DNA from: Thalassoglobus neptunius
GTDB taxonomy: Bacteria > Planctomycetota > Planctomycetia > Planctomycetales > Planctomycetaceae
Direction of reading: 5' to 3'
Assembly (NCBI RefSeq): GCF_007859735.1
Contig: NZ_SIHI01000023.1
Span: 1 to 55,946 of the forward strand
DNA: 55,946 nucleotides
Shown here: positions 29,700-39,032 of the stretch, in pieces
How the letters are laid out: every line of letters begins with the position of its first letter
How positions within the stretch are numbered: the stretch's first letter is position 1
The notes under the pieces: model-generated
What the model saw: the letters and a program-made list of their open reading frames with translations, nothing else
What the model was told of the DNA's origin: nothing
Database searches by the model: none
Position numbers and translations under genes: made by a program

Positions 29700-31244
29700 A
29701 TGTCGATCTGGTCTACGCTCCTCTGGAAAGAGTGGAACGAGCACAAGTGGAAACTCCTGTCGCTCACGGTCATTGCCATCGCTGTCTGCATTGGCGGACT
29801 CGTTGACGGAGTCAGCGAAGTCGAGTTTGCAGTCATCGCAACCTATTACGGGTACGTTTTGTTCGCGCCGATCTACATCGTGATGGGAGTGACCGCCGGA
29901 GAATGGGCCGGAGGGACCATTGAGTTTTCGAAAAATCTTCCGGTCTCGCTGAGAAAGGTGGCAACTGTCCGCCTGTTCGCAGGGTGGATTGTTTTAATCG
30001 TTCCGGTGATCGCTGTCGCTGCTTTTAGTTCCGCGCTGATTGCAACGCTTGAGTGGATGGAAATCGAAGTCGGAATTTTTCATTCCCTCGCTGCAAGTAT
30101 GGACCTCAAACCGCAACAGGCACATTGGGGCATCGCTGGAATTGCCTGCGGTGTTGTGACAACACTTTATTTCTGGTTGGTCGTGGCTTGTCTCAATCAG
30201 GCGACTGAACTGCGGGCAGCAATGATCGGAGTCTTAACGTTCATTGTCAGCTTCTGGTTTGGTTTTCTCTTGTGGGTGATGAACGGGGCTCCGACGACAC
30301 AAGCTCTTTCTCTCAACTGGACTATTGGAGCAGTGTCTCCAGTCTATTGGATGGTCTTACCGAACTTGCAGGCAGAGCATTTGCGCAGATGGTTGATCGT
30401 CGGCCTGCAAGTACAGGGGCTTTTTGTGGTGATTTCCAGCTATTACTTCATCCGGTTTTACGGAACTCATCTTCGACAATGGAACTGGCTTCCTCGCATC
30501 AGTTGGCCGTCAATTGAACAAACCGGGCCCACGAATTCTCTCAGTGCCCCGTTCACCTCTCAAATGAAAGCGTTGGTCTGGATGCAACTCCGTCAAACGC
30601 TCCCTTTGGCGATAGGCGGACTGGTTATTGTGTTCGTTCTGACATTGATGGCCACACGAGGCACGGCAGGAGCCGTGAGTCAAATGGAGACGAATCCGTT
30701 TCAGATCGCCATTGTCAGCGTCGCTGCACTTTTAATTGGTTCGACGACATTCGTGCCTGATTTCTCACCGAAGCTCTATCACTTCTGGAGATCTCGTCCG
30801 ATCCCCCCCATGAGATGGTTCTGGTTGAAATACCTGTCCGGGCTGTTTGTGATTATCTGTTGCGTCGATCTGCCGATTTTAATCCTCCATGGAACAGGGA
30901 TCCTCCCCACATCAGCCGGTCTGTATTCGGGAGTCTTTCCGATGCTTTTACACTGGATTATTTACAGCATCGCTGTCCTTGCAGCCTGTTTAGTCAGGCA
31001 TCCGATTTATTCTCCCGTCCTGGCGTTGTGTGCAATCCTCACCGTTTTACTACTTCCAGTCATTTTTCACTTCCCGGACTTTCTCTCATTCGGCGAGATG
31101 TTCAATGCTGTCGGGACGAACCTTCTTCCCAATCGCGTGATCGCCGCATTTTTAGTAGGACTCACCCAGGCCACCGCAATCAGCGTCACCGCGACCATCC
31201 TCGCCGCAATTGCCACCAAACGAGACATCAACCTCAGCCCATAA
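29700..31244 (+). CDS. ABC transporter membrane subunit
   Basis: The start at 29700 is preferred to the upstream in-frame codon at 29616 because AAGGTG lies about 10 bases before it and the protein then opens MSIWSTLLWKEWNEHKWK, a typical ABC-2-type permease start with an amphipathic helix. The 514 residues include about twelve hydrophobic segments, in two groups of about six separated by a polar region near 260-300. This looks like an internally duplicated permease that could form the whole pore. It lies 99 bp after the ATPase gene and ends the operon. The substrate cannot be told from the sequence. Confidence 0.85.
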   Translation: MSIWSTLLWKEWNEHKWKLLSLTVIAIAVCIGGLVDGVSEVEFAVIATYYGYVLFAPIYIVMGVTAGEWAGGTIEFSKNLPVSLRKVATVRLFAGWIVLIVPVIAVAAFSSALIATLEWMEIEVGIFHSLAASMDLKPQQAHWGIAGIACGVVTTLYFWLVVACLNQATELRAAMIGVLTFIVSFWFGFLLWVMNGAPTTQALSLNWTIGAVSPVYWMVLPNLQAEHLRRWLIVGLQVQGLFVVISSYYFIRFYGTHLRQWNWLPRISWPSIEQTGPTNSLSAPFTSQMKALVWMQLRQTLPLAIGGLVIVFVLTLMATRGTAGAVSQMETNPFQIAIVSVAALLIGSTTFVPDFSPKLYHFWRSRPIPPMRWFWLKYLSGLFVIICCVDLPILILHGTGILPTSAGLYSGVFPMLLHWIIYSIAVLAACLVRHPIYSPVLALCAILTVLLLPVIFHFPDFLSFGEMFNAVGTNLLPNRVIAAFLVGLTQATAISVTATILAAIATKRDINLSP

Positions 31245-31478
31245 GCCAAGACGCTGCAATCCGCCACCCGGAAGCATATCGCTACAAGGGAAAGTGGGGC
31301 CACTTATGTTTTCCTGCGATCGAGCGTCTTAGCACCAGTGCTGAGCCGTACTGTTATGAAAGTATTTCGGTTCGTGTTATCTGTTTGGAGACAAGGAGAG
31401 GGCGAAATCGCTCGTCGAAATGACACGTTCGAGACAGATGTGGCGGCATCCCCCTTTAGTTGGGCAACATGAACGACC

Positions 31479-31955
31479 TCAATGCTGGTGATGACGTGCT
31501 GGTGATTTCTCAAAGCCACGGCGACAGGCGAGAAGGAGTACCAAGGTGACAAGACTCACAGTGAGGGCGCCCAATGCCAATCGCAGGTTTTCGTTGGAGA
31601 ACAACTGCACGTCTGGGATTTGTAGAACCTTCGCAACGTTTTCGATAGTCATCAATAACACATCGGATATGTGCGTCGTAAAGATGATTCCTATCGCGAA
31701 ACAGGTGCAGGCCAAAACGGGATATCGAGGGCGGGTTGCGACAGTGAACTCAATCACAGTGGATACGACCACGAGTTCATACAGTCCAATTCCAAGACTG
31801 CTGATCCTGTCGAGTTGATCGGAATCAGAAGCCGCTGCAGGGGAAAACATAGAGGTTGTCGCCTCTGCCACGACTCCGCGAAATGAAAGCAATGCAAGTA
31901 CGGAAAGCACTGCGAGACTAATTTTTACAGCGGTCAGCACGATGTGGCGAGTCAT
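31479..31955 (-). CDS. Small integral membrane protein of unknown function
   Basis: The 158-residue protein has four hydrophobic segments (about 8-28, 52-72, 80-100 and 126-146), with short polar loops and a basic, His-rich C-terminus. GGAG lies about 8 bases before the start, which supports translation. It has no recognised motif. It stands alone between the ABC permease gene (convergent) and the next small gene. Some four-helix planctomycete membrane proteins of this size resemble the YqhA family, but I cannot confirm that. Confidence is in the gene rather than any function. Confidence 0.65.
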   Translation of the reverse strand: MTRHIVLTAVKISLAVLSVLALLSFRGVVAEATTSMFSPAAASDSDQLDRISSLGIGLYELVVVSTVIEFTVATRPRYPVLACTCFAIGIIFTTHISDVLLMTIENVAKVLQIPDVQLFSNENLRLALGALTVSLVTLVLLLACRRGFEKSPARHHQH

Positions 31956-32079
31956 TCACTGGCTCCAGGAGAAGCGTCGACCTGTTCGTTCGCATTTCGA
32001 TGAATTGTAATACTCTTTCACCGCAGAGGACAGGTCGGCGAGTTGGACGATGATTCGATCACAATGTCTGGAGGGAAAA

Positions 32080-32442
32080 CTAAATGTCCGCGTCGCGAGT
32101 GTCGTCATCCCATCTGTAATTCGGAACGGGTCCATATTCGGATTTTATGTCGGACGGAATGTCTCCGAATCGTTCCTCATTAGACGAAAGCCAGTCGGTG
32201 CAGAGGTTTCGCAGGTCTTCGGGGCACGATAGTTCATAGATGCGATCAGACCATGCTCCGATGTACCAGGTGTCGTTGGCAACTGTAACCCAAAAGCTGA
32301 TTCCGGAGTAGCCACGACCGGGAATACGGCGGCTTGCAAGAACGGCTCTCTGTGAAGACCCGAGGTGCTTGATCTCAAGGTCTTCAATGTATCCGAAATA
32401 GCCAGCTTGCTCGATGTGTTGTAGCAGATCGTTGAGTGTCAT
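32080..32442 (-). CDS. Small acidic protein of unknown function
   Basis: The start at 32442 (MTLNDLLQHIEQAGYFGY) is chosen because GGAG lies 6 bases before it; an in-frame ATG at 32565 would add a Pro/Arg-rich, unconvincing stretch of 41 residues. The 120-residue product is acidic, with a compact alpha/beta pattern rich in aromatics (YSGISFWVTVANDTWYIGAW) and an Asp-rich C-terminus. The composition recalls SUKH/Smi1-type immunity or bacterial 'Imm' proteins, but no diagnostic motif is present. No toxin gene is next to it. Not recognised. Confidence 0.6.
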   Translation of the reverse strand: MTLNDLLQHIEQAGYFGYIEDLEIKHLGSSQRAVLASRRIPGRGYSGISFWVTVANDTWYIGAWSDRIYELSCPEDLRNLCTDWLSSNEERFGDIPSDIKSEYGPVPNYRWDDDTRDADI

Positions 32443-32724
32443 AGCGACTCCAGGAGTGTAGGAGATGTGCTTTCGATAATCCGCTTCGTGCAAAGGAGGA
32501 GGGTCGAGAGTGTCGCCACTCCATTGTTTAGTCGGTCTTCTGTGGGGCCTTCGAGGCGTCGGCAAGCCGGAATCGCTTCGTCAGGCCCGAAGGATATCTT
32601 AATCCTGTAACGTGCTGGTGTCGACGTGATGATGGACTTGCTCCGAGGTGTTCGAGAAAGCCTGGTTCGATTCATTTGGGAGGTTAGGTGCTTTTAACCC
32701 GATTCGCTGAGGGAAACGAGCTTG

Positions 32725-34260
32725 TCAGCGACCACTCTGAGAAGAGGGAGGCAGCTTTGGATCGTAGATCAGTAATTCGGGGCGCGAGCAGAAGGGGGAT
32801 GCTGGCAACCCGTCGTGGTTATAGAGATTGCAGTTCTCCGGGTTGACGGCGTAGGCGTATCGAACTGCGATCGGTGATGTGACTTCTTCGCTCGTGACGA
32901 CGACTTTTTTGCCCTCGATTTCGGCCTTTGCTGGGTGCCATTTTCCGGATGCGTCAGTCACCTCGAAATATAGAAGTTCTGCTTCAGGTGTCTCGCGAGG
33001 TTCCGCAAGTCCGACTTTGTCAGCGACCATTAGTCCGGTTTCGGCATGGCTGAAGTGCAGGATAATTTTGTCGCCGTGAATCTCCTGTCGTTCAAACATC
33101 GGGCCGCTGAATGGGATTGATCGACCGTAGTGCTTTGCCAGAGCCCAGCGAGCCAGTCGTTCGCCGACATCAATTTTGTTCGGCGGATGAACCCCGGCAC
33201 CATCGAGATCGACAGTCACCACCATACCTGTGTGAGGAAGATCGGTGGCGAGGCGTTGTTGTTCCCGCAGGTAGGGCCAGCCCTCGCCAGCGCCGCTACC
33301 AGGAAGTTGTACATAATAAGCGGGCAACTTTGCGTTCCCAAATTCCTGACGCCAACCGTTAATTAAGGCACGCATTTTGTATTGATAATCACGCGGGTCT
33401 TCCTGCACGCCACTGTTGGATTCCCCCTGGTACCAGATCGCCCCGTGGATGCCAAACCTGCTGATTGGAGCCAGTCGAGAATTGAAGAGCCGCCCCGGTA
33501 GCCAGGTCGTGCTGCGAGCGCGAACGCCGCCCGGCAACTTCCAGATTCCTTCGAGGTCCTCCCGGTCGCCGAGTTCCAATTCCTTCTTAAGAGTCGGATG
33601 GGAGTTAAAAGCGGCTCGCGGAATAAATGGTTCGATCGGAGTTCCACCATGCGAGGAATCAATCACGCCGATGGGAATGTTCAGCTCGGCATGAATTCGT
33701 CGCGCGAAGTAGAAGGCAGCCCCCGAGAACCGGGAGACTGTTTTCGGGCTGCACACAGTCCATGTTGATTGCTTCCGCAAATCATCGAGCGGCTCCGGAC
33801 TCTCCGGTTCGTTGATGCGGCAGAATCGCAGTTGAGGCAGGTCGGCAGCGGCAATATCCATCGCGACGGAATCAAGCTGCTTCGCCATCGCCCCAATAGT
33901 CATCGCCATGTTCGATTGACCGCTCGCATGCCAGACCTCTCCCACGAGGACATTTTGGGTCACAATGCGCTGATCGCCCGTCTCAACTTGCAGGGACCTT
34001 CCGACAGAGGCCGCTTTCAATGGTTTAAGGCTGACGGACCATGCGCCATTTTTACCCGCGATTGCTGTCTCCGTTTGGTCCGCAAATGAGACGGTCACCT
34101 TCTCGTCTGCATCCGCCCAGCCCCAGATGTGAATCGGCTGTTCCCGTTGCAGGACCATGTGGTCCGAGAAAATGCCAGCCAAACGCAGCTCGGCTGATGC
34201 GTGATGAACGTCGACGCCGAGAAGAATGATCGCAATGGTCAGGTGATAGCAGTGTTTCAT
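32725..34260 (-). CDS. Secreted sialate O-acetylesterase-like SGNH hydrolase
   Basis: The start is placed at 34260 so that the protein opens with a signal peptide (MKHCYHLTIAIILLGV to HHASA); the in-frame ATG at 34329 adds 23 residues of non-signal-like sequence. The catalytic serine lies in ASGQSNM, the standard SASA/sialate O-acetylesterase box, and the paired histidine in GVHPPNKIDVGERLA. An N-terminal beta domain (LAGIFSDHMVLQREQPIHIW) and a C-terminal beta domain are as in family members of about 500-530 residues. It should remove acetyl groups from sialic acid or other acetylated glycans in the periplasm or outside. It is divergent from the fatty-acid operon. Confidence 0.9.
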   Translation of the reverse strand: MKHCYHLTIAIILLGVDVHHASAELRLAGIFSDHMVLQREQPIHIWGWADADEKVTVSFADQTETAIAGKNGAWSVSLKPLKAASVGRSLQVETGDQRIVTQNVLVGEVWHASGQSNMAMTIGAMAKQLDSVAMDIAAADLPQLRFCRINEPESPEPLDDLRKQSTWTVCSPKTVSRFSGAAFYFARRIHAELNIPIGVIDSSHGGTPIEPFIPRAAFNSHPTLKKELELGDREDLEGIWKLPGGVRARSTTWLPGRLFNSRLAPISRFGIHGAIWYQGESNSGVQEDPRDYQYKMRALINGWRQEFGNAKLPAYYVQLPGSGAGEGWPYLREQQRLATDLPHTGMVVTVDLDGAGVHPPNKIDVGERLARWALAKHYGRSIPFSGPMFERQEIHGDKIILHFSHAETGLMVADKVGLAEPRETPEAELLYFEVTDASGKWHPAKAEIEGKKVVVTSEEVTSPIAVRYAYAVNPENCNLYNHDGLPASPFCSRPELLIYDPKLPPSSQSGR

Positions 34261-34347
34261 TCGGGGGAATCCAATTCTCATCCGGCTGGAGTTCCGTAGC
34301 GGAAAAGATCGCTCGATGGTCTGACGCAACTGTGTCGTTGAGGACCT

Positions 34348-34365
34348 GTTCGAACTCTATCGAAC
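34348..34365. promoter_or_regulatory. Inverted repeat upstream of the fatty-acid-modification operon
   Basis: GTTCGA and TCGAAC are separated by 6 bases, about 150 bases before the first gene. The spacing is suitable for a dimeric regulator. No promoter was recognised around it and no second copy was noticed. Confidence 0.3.
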
Positions 34366-34515
34366 CCGGGCCAATATGAGGAAGTCACTCCGCGTGAAAC
34401 GTGCGCAGCAAGTGCAACTGGCAGAGCGGTTTCTGTTGAAATTGCATCAGTGGCTGGCCGTGAGAACAGGCGGGTCTACAATCTATGGTGGACGTGTTGG
34501 TCAGGATCATCAGTT

Positions 34516-35814
34516 ATGAAGCTCGCAATTATTGGTACAGGCATTTCAGGTCTGACCTGTGCTCATCTTCTGCACCGCGAGCACGACGTGACGCTCTACG
34601 AGGCGAACGATTATATCGGAGGGCACACGCACACTGTCGACGCGGAAGTTGCCGGGGAAACCCATTCCATCGACACAGGATTCGTCGTCTTTAATGATTG
34701 GACATATCCGAACTTCATTGGGCTGCTTGATGAGTTGGGAGTCTCGTCGCAGCCGACATCGATGGGATTCAGCGTCCGCTGCGAGGTGAGTGGAATTGAA
34801 TACAGTGGGCGGAATCTATCAACGCTTTTTGCACAGAAGCGAAATCTCTTCAAAGGATCGCACTATCGGATGTTACTCGACATATTGCGATTTAATCACC
34901 AGGGGTTAAACCAATGGGAGTCGCTTCCAGATGAGATGACTGTTGGCGAGTTTCTGTCGAGGCATCACTTTTCAAGTGCATTTGCGGACCGCTATCTCCT
35001 GCCGATGGGGGCAGCAATTTGGTCCTGTCCAATGTTAACTTTTCGTGAATTTCCGATTGGGTTTATTATCGCGTTCTATAAAAACCACGGGTTGCTCAAT
35101 ATTTCCAATCGCCCGGTGTGGCGCGTCGTACAAGGTGGTTCACGGAGTTACGTCGATAAACTGATCCGGCCGTTTCAGGACCGTATCCGACTGAACAGTC
35201 CAGTGAGTCGGGTCATGCGTGAAGGTCCAGGAGTGCGGGTTATTTCTAACGGCAAGGCAGAAGGATTTGATGAAGTCATATTTGCCTGCCATAGTGATCA
35301 GTCATTGCTCATGCTCAATGACTCAACAGATACAGAAAGAGAGATTCTTTCAGAGTTTCCATACGGTAAGAACACCGCGGTGCTGCACACCGATGTTCAA
35401 CTTCTCCCGCAGCGTCGAAGTACGTGGTCCAGTTGGAACTACCGTGTCCGAAGCGAAGAGTTTAGGCCGAGCGTGACCTACAACATGAACATCCTGCAGC
35501 AGATCGATGCTGCAGAGACCTTCTGTGTGACGCTGAACGATGAGGATAGAGTCGATCCGTCTCGGAAACTGGGGACCTTTCAATACAGCCATCCGATCTT
35601 TACGAATCGCCGCGCCCAGGTGCAGAGTCGACATGCGGAATTGATCCGTCAGAACCGGACGTCGTACTGCGGTGCCTATTGGGGGAACGGATTTCATGAA
35701 GATGGTGTGACCAGTGCACTGCGCGTCTGCTCCGCATTTGGTATGCTGCCGAAGTGGTCCAGCGAGGAAGTACGTACGAGAGATTTCGTCGTCACTGATG
35801 GAGGTGCCTCATGA
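34516..35814 (+). CDS. FAD-dependent amine-oxidase-type oxidoreductase (fatty-acid modification)
   Basis: The start at 34516 puts the Rossmann motif at the very N-terminus (MKLAIIGTGISGL, GxGxxG at 7-12), followed by an FAD-binding glutamate (LYEAND) and the GGHTHTV segment found in predicted NAD/FAD-binding proteins of this group. The product is 432 residues and soluble. Relatives sit beside DUF1365 and cyclopropane-synthase-like genes in many bacteria; in mycobacteria and other actinobacteria the corresponding oxidoreductase (BfaA/TmsA type) reduces a methylene intermediate to give 10-methyl fatty acids. Here it heads a five-gene operon and its last codons overlap the DUF1365 start. The reaction in this organism is inferred from those neighbours. 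Confidence 0.88.
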   Translation: MKLAIIGTGISGLTCAHLLHREHDVTLYEANDYIGGHTHTVDAEVAGETHSIDTGFVVFNDWTYPNFIGLLDELGVSSQPTSMGFSVRCEVSGIEYSGRNLSTLFAQKRNLFKGSHYRMLLDILRFNHQGLNQWESLPDEMTVGEFLSRHHFSSAFADRYLLPMGAAIWSCPMLTFREFPIGFIIAFYKNHGLLNISNRPVWRVVQGGSRSYVDKLIRPFQDRIRLNSPVSRVMREGPGVRVISNGKAEGFDEVIFACHSDQSLLMLNDSTDTEREILSEFPYGKNTAVLHTDVQLLPQRRSTWSSWNYRVRSEEFRPSVTYNMNILQQIDAAETFCVTLNDEDRVDPSRKLGTFQYSHPIFTNRRAQVQSRHAELIRQNRTSYCGAYWGNGFHEDGVTSALRVCSAFGMLPKWSSEEVRTRDFVVTDGGAS

Positions 35815-36599
35815 CAGCTGATTCCAAGCCCGCCGAAGGCGGACACAGCTGCCTGTATGTCGGGGAGGTGCAACACCATCGGCTTGTCCCGTTCGATCAC
35901 CAGTTTCGCTATCGCGTTTTTCTGGTCTTCCTCGACTTATCGGAATTAGATGAGGTGTTTCGAGGCCGATGGCTTTGGTCGACAAGTCGTCTGGCTGTGG
36001 CGAGGTTTCGAAGAGACGACCATCTGGGAGACTCTGCGCGTCCCTTAACAGAATCAGTCGCTGATCTTGTTGAGGAGCGGATTGGTTATCGTCCTGCGGG
36101 GCCCATTCGACTGCTGACACACCTGCGATACTTTGGTTATGTGGTTAATCCGGTCAGCTTCTATTACTGCTATAATGATTCGGGAACTCAGGTCGACGCC
36201 GTTGTCGCTGAGGTTAACAATACACCGTGGGGTGAGCGACATTGTTACGTACTGGACTGGCGAGGTTCCGCGAATCGTGAGAATCTGCACGCCGAAGTTC
36301 AGAAGGAATTTTATGTGTCTCCGTTTCTTCCGATGGAGATGCAATATCGATGGCAGCTCACGTTGCCGAAAGAGTCTCTCGCAGTTTCAATCGAGAATCG
36401 ACACAGCAATGAGCGTCAGTTTTCCGCCCAGCTGACGCTCGCTCGTCGACAAATCACGACGATGAATCTCTTCGGGACCTTGCTCCGTCATCCTTTTATG
36501 ACTGGGAAAGTGGTCGCCGCGATTTACTGGCAAGCACTCAAACTCTGGTGGCGTGGTGTTCAGTATTTCCCACATCCTAAAAAGAGTAGCACTCTTTAG
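35811..36599 (+). CDS. DUF1365 protein
   Basis: The 262-residue DUF1365 member opens SCLYVGEVQHHRLVPF, a characteristic start for the family, and contains YVVNPVSFYYCYN and VAEVNNTPWGER, which are also conserved. The biochemical activity of the family is unknown; it occurs almost always between an FAD oxidoreductase and a cyclopropane-synthase-like methyltransferase. Its start overlaps the stop of the oxidoreductase gene (ATGA), so production is coupled. No signal peptide is visible; a short hydrophobic stretch near the C-terminus may associate with the membrane. It is probably an accessory factor for acting on phospholipid-bound fatty acids (inference). Confidence 0.92.
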   Translation: MTADSKPAEGGHSCLYVGEVQHHRLVPFDHQFRYRVFLVFLDLSELDEVFRGRWLWSTSRLAVARFRRDDHLGDSARPLTESVADLVEERIGYRPAGPIRLLTHLRYFGYVVNPVSFYYCYNDSGTQVDAVVAEVNNTPWGERHCYVLDWRGSANRENLHAEVQKEFYVSPFLPMEMQYRWQLTLPKESLAVSIENRHSNERQFSAQLTLARRQITTMNLFGTLLRHPFMTGKVVAAIYWQALKLWWRGVQYFPHPKKSSTL

Positions 36600-36664
36600 A
36601 TAAATACAAACGCTCGACTCCTGTTTCTCGAGCGCAGAGCGATTAACAACCCGGAAGATCGATT

Positions 36665-37927
36665 GTGACAGGTATGACCGACTCCTCGAATCCGACAGCC
36701 ACAATCCAGCAGACTCCGCCACTTGCTCTTTCGAAAGAGAAAGAGACAGCCACTCGTGGAATGCTGCTGCGTTTTCTTTCACAACTAAAGCACGGGCGCA
36801 TCGAGCTCATTCTGCCCGATGGCTCGCGGCAGAGCTTTGGTGAGTCGGGTGACAGCGAATTGCAGGTCCGGGTCGAATTGCTGAGCGAAGCGTGCTACCG
36901 AAAAATTTTATTGGGAGGGAGCTTAGGAGCCGCCGAAGCGTATCTGCAAGGGTTGTGGACAACGGACGATCTCACATCACTGCTGAGGCTAATGTGTCGC
37001 AATTTACCGCGAACTGAAGTGCTCGATAACGGCTGGGCTCGGATTGGACGATTTGCTGCGAAGATCGGCCACTGGCTTTCCCGAAATTCGTTTCGTGGGA
37101 GTCAACGGAATGTTGCTGCTCATTACGATCTGAGCAATGATTTCTTTCAGTTGTTTCTCGACCCGACGATGATGTATTCCTCAGGAATCTTTCCTTCGCC
37201 CGAGGCGACAATGGAGCAGGCATCCGTCGAAAAGATGGAGCGTGTCTGTCGGTTGCTTGAGTTACAACCGGGCGATCACGTCATCGAAATTGGTTCCGGT
37301 TGGGGTGGCTTCTCGCTGTATGCTGCCCGCCAATATGGCTGCCGCATCACCACGACGACGATCTCTCAGCAACAATATGATATGGCGGGAGATCGAATTC
37401 GCTCGGCCGGATTAAGTGACCGTGTCACGTTGCTACAGGACGACTACCGTACCCTTGTCGGACAGTATGACAAGCTCGTGTCTATTGAAATGATCGAGGC
37501 TGTGGGACATCAGTACCTTCCCTCGTTCTTTCAAACATGCAACCAGCTCCTGGTTCCTGACGGAAAGATGGTCGTGCAGGCTATCACTATTCCTGATAAC
37601 CGGTACGACGAGTACTTCCACAGCGTAGATTTTATTAGGAATTACATTTTCCCGGGAGGGCATCTGCCGTCGATTGGTGCGATGCAGCGAGCCACTGAGC
37701 GAACGGGGTTGCTCCTCCAGGAGATGCAGCAGTTCCCAGACAGCTATGCCCGAACGCTCCAGTGTTGGCGTCAGGAATTTGAGGAAAAGCGGGAACAAGT
37801 CCTGTCGCTTGGATTTGATGAAAGATTCATTCGAATGTGGAACTACTACTTCTGCTATTGCGAGGCGGCGTTTCTCGAACGGGCAGTGAATGTCGGGCTT
37901 TTTGTCTGGGATAAACAGTGCTATTAA
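36665..37927 (+). CDS. Cyclopropane-fatty-acyl-phospholipid synthase family methyltransferase
   Basis: The 420-residue enzyme has the family's N-terminal domain and a SAM-binding core: AAHYDLSNDFFQLFLD precedes it, IEIGSGWGGF (207-216) binds SAM, and SIEMIEAVGHQYLPSFF is the conserved CFAS segment with the acidic catalytic region. It should transfer a methyl or methylene group from SAM onto the double bond of an unsaturated fatty acid in phospholipid. The first codon is GTG at 36665, with an ATG three codons later; a GGAAG ribosome-binding site fits either. It lies 65 bp after DUF1365. The product could be a cyclopropane, a methylene or a methyl-branched chain, and the partner oxidoreductase favours further reduction or oxidation. 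Confidence 0.9.
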   Translation: MTGMTDSSNPTATIQQTPPLALSKEKETATRGMLLRFLSQLKHGRIELILPDGSRQSFGESGDSELQVRVELLSEACYRKILLGGSLGAAEAYLQGLWTTDDLTSLLRLMCRNLPRTEVLDNGWARIGRFAAKIGHWLSRNSFRGSQRNVAAHYDLSNDFFQLFLDPTMMYSSGIFPSPEATMEQASVEKMERVCRLLELQPGDHVIEIGSGWGGFSLYAARQYGCRITTTTISQQQYDMAGDRIRSAGLSDRVTLLQDDYRTLVGQYDKLVSIEMIEAVGHQYLPSFFQTCNQLLVPDGKMVVQAITIPDNRYDEYFHSVDFIRNYIFPGGHLPSIGAMQRATERTGLLLQEMQQFPDSYARTLQCWRQEFEEKREQVLSLGFDERFIRMWNYYFCYCEAAFLERAVNVGLFVWDKQCY

Positions 37928-37973
37928 TGACTCTGTGAGATAAGCCGTTTCCCATCTGTGATATGTGTGATTT

Positions 37974-39026
37974 ATGTCATTTGTTCTACTTCCTCGAATT
38001 GCACTCTCCGCTGCAGAGCAGCGTCTCATTCCAGATTCTCTGGTTCGGATGGGGATCCGCCGTTTGTTAATACAACGGCTGCGTGAAATGCGTTTCGACA
38101 CCCCGAAAGATGCTGAGGATAATCTCCGGAAGTTCCTTGATCAGTGTGCGCTTTCTCGAATCGCTGAGATGCCTCAAAAAGCGAATGAGCAGCATTACGA
38201 AGTCTCGGCCAGGTTCTTTCAACAAGTGCTTGGCCCCCACTTGAAGTACAGTTGTTGCCATTGGGGAGATAGTGTCTCGACATTGCAGCAGGCTGAGGAG
38301 GAAGCATTGTCGATCACGTGTGAGCGAGCCGCACTTGAAGATGGGATGTCGATTCTTGAACTCGGTTGTGGCTGGGGATCACTCTCGCTCTGGATGGCAG
38401 ACAACTTTCCTAACTCTCAAATTGTTGCTGTCTCGAATTCGCATCCGCAACGCAATTTCATTGAATCAGAAGCGGAGAAGCGGGGCATCGAGAACCTCAC
38501 TGTCAGGACAGCGGATATCAGTGAGTTCTCGACATCTCAAGTCTTCGATCGTGTTGTCTCAGTCGAAATGTTTGAGCATGTCCGGAATCATGCAGAATTA
38601 ATGCGGCGGATTGCGACCTGGTTAAAACGGGACGGAAAACTGTTCGTGCATATTTTTGCTCACAGGAGTCAGCCGTATTTCTTCGAAGACAAAGGGGAGC
38701 AGGACTGGATGACGCGCCACTTTTTTACGGGAGGGATGATGCCGAGTGAGGATTTGCTGTTGAACTATCAGGAGTCACTTCGGCTAACAGACCGATGGAG
38801 GTGGGTCGGAAAACATTATCAGCGAACATGTAATGCCTGGTTGCAACTCGCCGGTGAACGTCGAGCGGATATCCTACCGTGTCTACAAGAAACATACGGA
38901 GAGAAGAATGCGTCAATTTGGTTGCAGCGATGGAGAATGTTTTTCATGGCATGTGCGGAACTGTTCGGGTACCACGACGGCGACGAATGGGGAGTGTGCC
39001 ATTACCTCTTCGAAAAGTTGGAGTGA
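37974..39026 (+). CDS. Second cyclopropane-synthase-family SAM methyltransferase (coclaurine-N-methyltransferase-like)
   Basis: The 350-residue protein has a SAM motif ILELGCGWGSLSLW near residue 127 and the flanking segment NEQHYEVSARFFQQVLGP, then LKYSCC, typical of the cyclopropane-synthase-like branch that includes plant coclaurine N-methyltransferases. Another family segment is VVSVEMFEHVRNHAELM. It differs clearly from the neighbouring cyclopropane synthase, so the two are not a recent duplication and probably perform separate steps. The gap to the previous gene is 46 bp and to the next 6 bp. It is soluble. The exact methyl acceptor (lipid or amine) cannot be decided from sequence. Confidence 0.88.
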   Translation: MSFVLLPRIALSAAEQRLIPDSLVRMGIRRLLIQRLREMRFDTPKDAEDNLRKFLDQCALSRIAEMPQKANEQHYEVSARFFQQVLGPHLKYSCCHWGDSVSTLQQAEEEALSITCERAALEDGMSILELGCGWGSLSLWMADNFPNSQIVAVSNSHPQRNFIESEAEKRGIENLTVRTADISEFSTSQVFDRVVSVEMFEHVRNHAELMRRIATWLKRDGKLFVHIFAHRSQPYFFEDKGEQDWMTRHFFTGGMMPSEDLLLNYQESLRLTDRWRWVGKHYQRTCNAWLQLAGERRADILPCLQETYGEKNASIWLQRWRMFFMACAELFGYHDGDEWGVCHYLFEKLE

Positions 39027-39032
39027 CCAGCG